From contig CAIYOB010001362.1 in the NCBI GenBank assembly GCA_903927685.1, positions 1 through 7,616 of the forward strand: a stretch of DNA of 7,616 bases, written 5' to 3'. The notes under the pieces are model-generated. The model saw only the letters and a program-made list of their open reading frames with translations. It did no database searches and was not told where the DNA came from. This stretch comes from an uncultured Planctomycetaceae bacterium (GTDB taxonomy: Bacteria > Planctomycetota > Planctomycetia > Pirellulales > Pirellulaceae). Below, piece by piece: positions 6,610 through 7,616 of this stretch (the first letter of the stretch is position 1; the number at the start of each line of letters is the position of its first letter). A program made the translations under genes and the position numbers.

Positions 6610-7616
6610 ATGCAGACCACGAATGTGACTCGACGCAAGTTCCTGAAGGCGGCGGCTGGGGCCGGCGCCGTGCTGGCGGTGCCGGCCCTTGTCCCGGCCC
6701 ACGTGCTGGGCAAGAACGGCGCGGTCCCGCCCAGCGAGAAGATCGTCTGCGGCGGCATCGGCCTGCGGGGCCGCGGCATGGGCGACCTGCACTGGCTGAT
6801 GGGCCAGCCCGACGTCCAGTTCGTCGCGATCTGCGATTTGCAGAAGCGGCAGCGGCAAATCGTCAAGGAGTACGTCGACGGCCAATACGGCAATCAAGAC
6901 TGTGCGATGTACCCGGAGCTCAACGAGTTCCTGGCCGAGCGGACGGACCTTGACGCCGTGCTGATCGCCACCGGCGACCGCTGGCACGCGCTGGCTTCGA
7001 TCCTGGCGATGCGGTCGGGCAAGGACGTGTACACCGAAAAGCCGTCGAGCATGACGATTGCCGAAGGCCGGGCGGTGGTCGAGACGGCCAAGCGGTATGC
7101 CCGCGTATACCAGACGGGCACCCAGCGGCTGAGCGAACCGAACCATGTCTTCTGTATCGAGATGGCCCGCACGGGGCGACTGGGCAAGATCCACACCGCC
7201 TATGCCCATATCGCGCCTTGGGACGCCGCCCAGATGCGGCACGATTGGCTGCCGGCGGTCGACCAGCCGCCCAAGGACGAGGTGGATTGGAATGCCTGGC
7301 TGGGTCCCTGCCCCTGGCGGCCGTTCAACCCCGGTTACGTCTCCGGCGGCTGGCGCGGGTTTTACGACTTCCACACGAGCTGTATCGGCGAATGGGGCGC
7401 GCACACGTTTGCCCAGGCTCAGGCGGGCTTGGACTGCGGCGAGACCTCGCCGGTCGAATACGGATACGTGCCCAACGAAACGGGCGATGGCATGGTCACG
7501 ACCTTTGCCAGCGGCGTCAAGATGATCCTGTCCCGCGGCGACAAGTACTGGCACGGCTCGTGCGGCGAGCGGTTTGACGGCACCGAGGGCTGGGCGGCCG
7601 CCGCCGATGGGTATTC
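6610..7616 (+). CDS. Tat-exported Gfo/Idh/MocA family oxidoreductase, 3' end outside the window
   Basis: 335 codons are visible and the frame is still open at the right edge; family members are commonly about 400-450 residues, so perhaps 80-100 are missing. A twin-arginine signal, TRRKFLKA (7-14), precedes a hydrophobic stretch ending near VPAHVLG (28-34). The Rossmann loop GGIGLRGRGMG is at 48-58, and Asp76 (AICDLQKR) at the end of the second strand suggests NAD. EKP is at 143-145 (YTEKPSSM), followed by QTGTQRLSEP (168-177). Asp253 and the segment GEWGAHTFAQAQAGL (260-274), with His265, correspond to the DWGAHHFDIAQWGL-type motif common in planctomycete members. The protein differs from the leftward Gfo/Idh/MocA protein across most of its length, so the two belong to different subgroups and are not a recent duplication. 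Expected to act on a sugar outside the cytoplasm with a tightly held nicotinamide; substrate unknown. Translation is probably coupled to the beta-helix gene directly upstream, suggesting it handles that enzyme's product. Confidence 0.92.
   Translation, partial: MQTTNVTRRKFLKAAAGAGAVLAVPALVPAHVLGKNGAVPPSEKIVCGGIGLRGRGMGDLHWLMGQPDVQFVAICDLQKRQRQIVKEYVDGQYGNQDCAMYPELNEFLAERTDLDAVLIATGDRWHALASILAMRSGKDVYTEKPSSMTIAEGRAVVETAKRYARVYQTGTQRLSEPNHVFCIEMARTGRLGKIHTAYAHIAPWDAAQMRHDWLPAVDQPPKDEVDWNAWLGPCPWRPFNPGYVSGGWRGFYDFHTSCIGEWGAHTFAQAQAGLDCGETSPVEYGYVPNETGDGMVTTFASGVKMILSRGDKYWHGSCGERFDGTEGWAAAADGY

Noticed and set aside
6565..7554. A 329-codon open frame on the minus strand opposite the rightward oxidoreductase
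   Set aside because: Antisense shadow; the plus frame shows the Tat motif, Rossmann loop and EKP.

Overview
The window looks like a piece of a Planctomycetota chromosome, most likely a Pirellulales-like heterotroph. This is an inference from four things seen together: high GC content with strongly GC-rich third codon positions; Tat-exported Gfo/Idh/MocA oxidoreductases; a protein of the hydrazine-synthase-alpha-like propeller family, which is common in non-anammox planctomycetes; and a secreted beta-helix enzyme carrying an extra jelly-roll domain. There is no rRNA, tRNA, CRISPR array or mobile element, and I saw no repeat family.

Layout: four genes form two divergent pairs around a 246-base intergenic region (3680-3925). 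Leftward, a Tat-exported Gfo/Idh/MocA oxidoreductase (3679 to 2366) is followed after 20 bases by a large secreted protein (2345 to beyond the left edge). That protein has a discoidin-like domain, a helical middle and a propeller resembling the middle domain of hydrazine synthase alpha. Rightward, a secreted right-handed beta-helix protein, probably GH141-like (3926 to 6604), is followed with no gap by a second Tat-exported Gfo/Idh/MocA protein that runs off the right edge (6610 to beyond 7616). The second oxidoreductase has a perfect AGGAGG inside the last codons of the beta-helix gene, which decides its start.

The intergenic region holds two outward-facing promoter candidates built the same way: TTGCAC, 17 bases, TAGACT (leftward) or TAGCCT (rightward). 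This suggests the two arms are transcribed by the same sigma factor.

Working together (inference): all four products carry export signals, two Tat and two Sec, so the locus appears to act outside the cytoplasm. The beta-helix enzyme would cleave a plant- or algal-type polysaccharide. The exported oxidoreductases, folded with their nicotinamide cofactor before export as in glucose-fructose oxidoreductase, would oxidise or isomerise the released sugars. The HzsA-like propeller protein is the least understood partner. No substrate can be assigned from sequence alone.
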